In this document: positions 60,001 through 64,000 of the stretch, in pieces
Layout: every line of letters begins with the position of its first letter
Position numbering within the stretch: the first letter of the stretch is position 1
Assembly: GCA_050084515.1 (NCBI GenBank)
Contig: CM114272.1
Span: 9,052,001 to 9,116,000, forward strand
Direction of reading: 5' to 3'
Origin: Blasia pusilla
Taxonomy: Eukaryota; Marchantiophyta; Marchantiopsida; Blasiales
DNA length: 64,000 bases
Notes under the pieces: generated by a model
Databases searched by the model: none
Told to the model about the DNA's origin: nothing
Seen by the model: only the letters and a program-made list of their open reading frames with translations
Made by a program: the position numbers and the translations under genes

Positions 60001-60879
60001 ATCCCATTAGCTCCCTATGTTGTAAATACAATAGAGATCTAATTGTTGACATATTATGACGTGACAGAAGCTACTCCAATCGTTCAAGTGGATCCAAGGG
60101 TGGAAATTAATATTGTGCCATGACTCGCAAAAAATCTCTAGAATATAGTAAGAGAAATAAAGTTTATATTGGCAGTATGTAGCTACGAGAGCCGAAGTAA
60201 ACAAACCAGGTTTGTGGGCAACACGACAGAGTGAGGAGATAAAATTTTTATGAGATATGTTGAACCAAATACCAGTGAGTACAAGCATAACCACATGATA
60301 AAGCACAAAGTTTGGTTAGCATCATAGAATTTGTCCTCAACTTCACCTAGCTTCACCCCGGAGCGCTCTTGACCTTGAGGTTTGAAAGCGGAAGACTTAG
60401 ATCATTAGAAGGAATTCGCCCAATAGACACTAGAAAATACAACTAAATGTTGTTACAAAGGACCATTTACCACAAATTACTATGATTTGTAACTAACCAA
60501 ATCTTAGTGTCAAAGGAATCGTTATTTGGGATAGGTAGTTATTAATTGACACATGATGATGATGATGTGGCTTGTTTGTGTTTGATGACGTGGATAATAG
60601 TCATCTTGTGACGTGGGTTTGAATGTACGATGCCATTAACATGATTGTATGATGATGTGGAAAAGGGTATATATTCCTAGACACGTGGTATCTTTACACT
60701 AAAGTTAGTTGTAATTTTGTGTCATCTGAGTAAAGACACTAAATTAGTTTTATAATATAATTCAGATATTAACATATCAAAAATTTCAGGTGTCCATATA
60801 CAATATTTAGTGTCGTGATTAGTTGTATTATTCCATAGACTTACTTCCTATCGATTTGATAGATTTAGTTGATTATGTA
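57061..60879. other. AT-rich intergenic DNA
   Basis: No gene, RNA or classified repeat seen. Open frames (for example 58802-59020 and 60007-60306) are short and without motifs. Confidence 0.4.
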
Positions 60880-61852
60880 GTTGTGCTCTTGATACAATTA
60901 CAGTGTTGGAGGTAGCTCATCTTTTATTTGACAATATTTTCAAACATTGGGGTTTACTAAGTGAGTTGGTATCTGATCGGGACACCAAGTCTGCCTCTAC
61001 ATTTTGGACGTGTCATTTTAAGACATTAGGAGCGGATCTCCTCCTAAGTTTGGGTTATCAATGGAACAGGATAGGTTGAGCAAAATGTATAAACTTATCA
61101 ATTGAAGAATATCTACAAAACCATGTTTTGGTAAATCAAACAGATTAGGAAAAGCATTTGCCCATGGCGAGTTTCAACATAACAACTCCATGCATTCTAC
61201 GACGTGATAAATGTTGTTCGTGTTGGTAGTAGGGTTCAATCCTAAAACCACAACTTCATTTGAAGAACCAAAGGCATCTCAAGTAATGTGTTCTATGTCG
61301 ACAGTAAAGGACTTCTTGGCGAAGTGGTTACAAGAATACAAAGAGGCTTCTGTGTTAGAACGCACCCAACATTGCTACAAGCTATGATTTTTGAAGTTGG
61401 GGATCTCGTCCGGCTAAGACTAAGGTCCCGCCCATTACCTTCCAAGTATCTACAGGAAGATGGCAGCAAGATATGTGGGACCCTTTGAGATACTTGAAAA
61501 AGTTAAGAAGATGTCATACCAATCGAGGTTGCCATTGGAGATTAATAGAGTTTCTGATGTGTTCCATGTTAATGAAACAAAGGCATTCATGGATAATCAA
61601 GACCCCTCTTGAACAAGATTGCTCCGACCCAATCCAATCATAGTCAAAGACCAAGAGGAGTTCAAAGTCGAGACTATATTGGATGAGCGTAGAGTAAAGA
61701 GAAGAAGGAGATTAGTAAACAAGTACTTAATGGCATGGAAAGGTTATGATTTGTGCAAAATAACATAAGAACCAGAAAGTAATCTAACTCATTTTTAGGA
61801 ACTTCTAGGGGAATTTAGAAGTAGTAAATCTCAGAGAAGGTAGATGGTGACT
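60880..61852 (+). pseudogene. Ty3/gypsy chromovirus integrase and chromodomain fragment
   Basis: Starting mid-integrase: HLLFDNIFKHWGLLSELVSD (about 60920-60980) contains the catalytic-core context around S-D-R-D. Then come EEYLQNHVLVNQTD and EKHLPMASFN, followed by FEVGDLVRLRLRSRPLPSKY (about 61390-61450). LPLEINRVSDVFHVNETKAF (about 61530-61590) is the linker, and ETILDERRVKRRRRLVNKYL with AWKGYD (about 61671-61754) is the chromodomain. PESNLTHF and LLGEF follow. The chromodomain guides insertion to heterochromatin in this family. Frameshifts and stops show decay. A 3' LTR may begin at TGTAGAGTTTGG (61852), but its end is not identified. Confidence 0.82.
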
Positions 61853-62631
61853 GTAGAGTTTGGTGTATAGCTTGAGCGTAGTGGCCCAGTTTGTAGAATT
61901 TCTATTGGTCGTATTTTATTTTGTATAATGATATTACTGATATGCAAAAACTTGGAAATTCCAAGAATTCAAGAAAGTATCCAAATTTTTTCTTCAACGA
62001 GGAATGAGTTTTCAATATTTTCATTGGGATGCATATACTTGTGAATGGATCATAGCTTGTATGTGTTGTGGCATCACGAGATTAGATGGTTGAGCATGAC
62101 ACAGATCGCGAATAGCTAAATCTATGGCTCCCACATTAGTAGGGACCCAGGAAGCAAGTCATGATTATGGATCCAAGGAGGAAAGATCTTGGTATGACCC
62201 ACCAAAATCTAGACAAGTTAATTAGGAGACTAGGAAGAGTGGCTAAACCAGCCACGAGATAAAATCAAAGGCCCAAGGGGGACAATGGAAGAGGTGGGAT
62301 TCCCTTAGAGAACCCCCAAAGTACATATAGGGGAGGACATGCTCCCTCTCTACCCTTTCAAGCCCTTGAACCAAGAACTAGTCGTGATGTGTGTTTGGCC
62401 ATATTTCAAGTTTGAGTTAAGGAACACACCTTTAGGAATCAACCCATGCGCTTTGGTTTAAGCAACCAACTTGGTAAGATTGATCAAGGCTTGAGGAAGA
62501 GGCTTCCTAGGGAAATGGAATGCACTTTGGGGAGACTTGATCCAATTAGCGTTTGGTGGCTTCTCGTCTACCTATAGAACATGCAATTGGTTGAGTCTTT
62601 GGGACTCCATCCACTAGTAGGAAGTGTCTTA

Positions 62632-63165
62632 CAACTAAAATACAACTACATGTAACCTAAGAGGCCTAGGTGGCACAATATAGTATTAGTTAGTTACTAA
62701 GAATGACTAGAGGTTATGACATGGAATTTTTGTCGCATAAGTAGCGACCTGCACGAACGGTGTAACGATTGCCCCGTTGTCTCCAACATGGACTCAGTGA
62801 AATTAAATTCTCCGTGAAGATGCAGAGTACCAACGGCTAGACAATATATTAATAAATAAATTAAATATAATTATTATAAATTAATTACACATCATTATAA
62901 ATGACTAGATTAGTGCATAAAGGACTTAGACGTGGGTTATTAGTCACTTGCAAGTGAATTTGAATTCAACTAAAATACAAATCCATGTAACTAGAAAGAC
63001 CTACATAGCATATTCTAGTATTAATTAGTTACAAAAAATGACTAGAGGATATGATATGGAATGTTCTTAATATAAACATAATTTACTATAATTATTATAA
63101 ATTAATGAAATGTCATTATAAAAGACTAGATTAGTGCAAAAAGGACTTAGGCGTGGCATTTCTTG
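62632..63165. repeat. Tandem duplication of about 335-bp period
   Basis: Copy 1 (62632-62960) and copy 2 (62967-63165) share CAACTAAAATACAA-T-CATG, GACTAGAGG-TATGA-ATGG, TATAATTATTATAAATTAAT and GACTAGATTAGTGCA-AAAGG in the same order. Copy 1 is longer because of an insertion that matches plastid rDNA. Confidence 0.8.
62730..62842 (+). rRNA. Nuclear insert of plastid 23S rRNA gene fragment (NUPT)
   Basis: TTGTCGCATAAGTAGCGACC, GGTGTAACGATTGCCCC, CTCCGTGAAGATGC and AGTACCAACGGCTAGAC match, in order, the domain V (peptidyl-transferase centre) region of chloroplast 23S rRNA as I recall it. The insert is about 113 bp and lies in AT-rich nuclear repeats. It interrupts one of two tandem copies, so it is a transferred fragment, not a working rRNA. 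Several differences are of C-to-T or G-to-A type, as expected for old methylated nuclear inserts. Confidence 0.85.
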
Positions 63166-63661
63166 TGAATTGATTTAAATTACAATTTAATTCATAATAT
63201 TACATGTAAAAATAAGACTATATTAGAACTAATAGTGTTAGAAAAACGTGCCTGTAGTTGTAAAAATAGTTACTATATTAAAAATATTGCCAAGTTGGCA
63301 AATAAGACCCAAATAAAGCCACATCATTTTTCTTGATCCTCATTGACCCTCTCCTGAGTTTTGAGTCATTTCTAATTTCACTTTAAGTACGTTCCTACAC
63401 TCTTGGAGCTCATGTCATGCGGCCGCGCATGAGCTCTAGGTTGGAATTTTGAGAAATCAAGATAGCTTCGATCCTCGATGTCTATCTATTTTTCAAAGAG
63501 TGTGGGTTTATGCGTTGGCAAGGACTACACAGTGAGTCTATCCATATGATATTGTCGGAGAGCTTAAGCGTTAGATATGTGAGTGGCATAAACTCTTCAT
63601 TGTCAAAGTTGGAGAGGAGAGGATGTTGTGTGCCCTCCTGTCAACTATCAACGGTCTGAGT

Positions 63662-63665
<4 letters not shown>

Positions 63666-63728
<63 letters not shown>
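63666..63728. repeat. (CT)n microsatellite
   Basis: An uninterrupted run of about 31 CT units. The Ser/Leu and Arg/Glu open frames over it are artefacts. Confidence 0.97.
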
Positions 63729-63732
<4 letters not shown>

Positions 63733-64000
63733 CTATTGGCTTCCTTGCAATTGGGGCAATTACGGATTTGAGTTCTATCTTACAATCCATGTCTCGCCTA
63801 GGCAACAACCTTTTTGGAAGTTCCCCAATTAAGAACATCCTTCGATCCTTCCAAGATTTTCCATATTGTAGGCGTAAAGTTTCCTTTTAGTCGCCCCTTC
63901 CTTGGAACTTGGCGTTCGTTGAGGTTAGAACCTTTTAAGTTTTGAGCCTATGCACGGCCGTGTCTCATCTAATTTCCTCTTGTTTTGCTTGCCAAACGCT

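Noticed and set aside
63623-63838. Ser/Leu and Arg/Glu repeat peptides
   Set aside because: They are translations of the (CT)n microsatellite in both strands.

Overview
This window looks like nuclear DNA of a land plant with a large, transposon-rich genome. The genes have many GT-AG introns. One is a plant circadian clock gene of the TOC1/PRR1 type, and a fragment of plastid 23S rRNA sits in non-coding DNA. The transposon set (chromodomain Ty3/gypsy, a LINE-like element, Helitrons, PIF/Harbinger, a gypsy-like polyprotein with a PHD-type tail) and the decayed intergenic DNA make me lean towards a seed-free lineage such as a lycophyte, fern or bryophyte. That lineage call is inference only.

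Three host genes can be supported. (1) At 1-3895, plus strand, the 3' part of a multi-exon gene whose spliced peptide resembles Fanconi anemia group B protein (FANCB), a DNA crosslink-repair core-complex subunit. (2) At 19051-22955, plus strand, a complete 12-exon TRM6 (GCD10) gene for the non-catalytic subunit of the tRNA m1A58 methyltransferase; splicing keeps frame throughout and gives about 509 residues. (3) At 35164-39125, minus strand, a complete 6-exon TOC1/PRR1 gene with a pseudo-receiver domain (Glu at the phospho-acceptor position) and a C-terminal CCT domain, about 582-601 residues. Two perfect G-boxes lie upstream of it.

The space between is mostly transposons at different stages of decay. 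5679-6683 and 10220-11242 are solo LTRs of one family in opposite orientation, each with a 5-bp target-site duplication. The second splits a LINE-like reverse transcriptase gene (about 9050-12267), and removing it restores the reading frame. A more decayed member of the LTR family starts at 13504. A PIF/Harbinger transposase remnant lies near 26275-27190. Short non-autonomous Helitrons occur at 17301, 17630, 25280 and 31035.

A candidate 11.5-kb Helitron fills 40987-52467 (minus strand). It holds a multi-exon, frameshifted Rep-helicase gene (HUH motif, two-tyrosine motif, Walker A and B), an N-terminal exon module present three times, internal peptide repeats, and an upstream non-coding half with a 71-bp tandem array. 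Downstream are a PHD-tailed gypsy-like fragment (53126-53700), a short TIR element with a Pol III B-box-like sequence (55635-55811), a chromodomain gypsy integrase fragment (60880-61852), a tandem duplication into which plastid 23S rDNA has been inserted (62632-63165) and a (CT)n microsatellite (63666-63728).

The three host genes belong to separate processes (DNA repair, tRNA modification, circadian timing), with no sign of coordinated function. The most unusual points are the plastid rDNA insert, the exactly delimited nested solo LTR, and the modular repeat architecture of the large Helitron.
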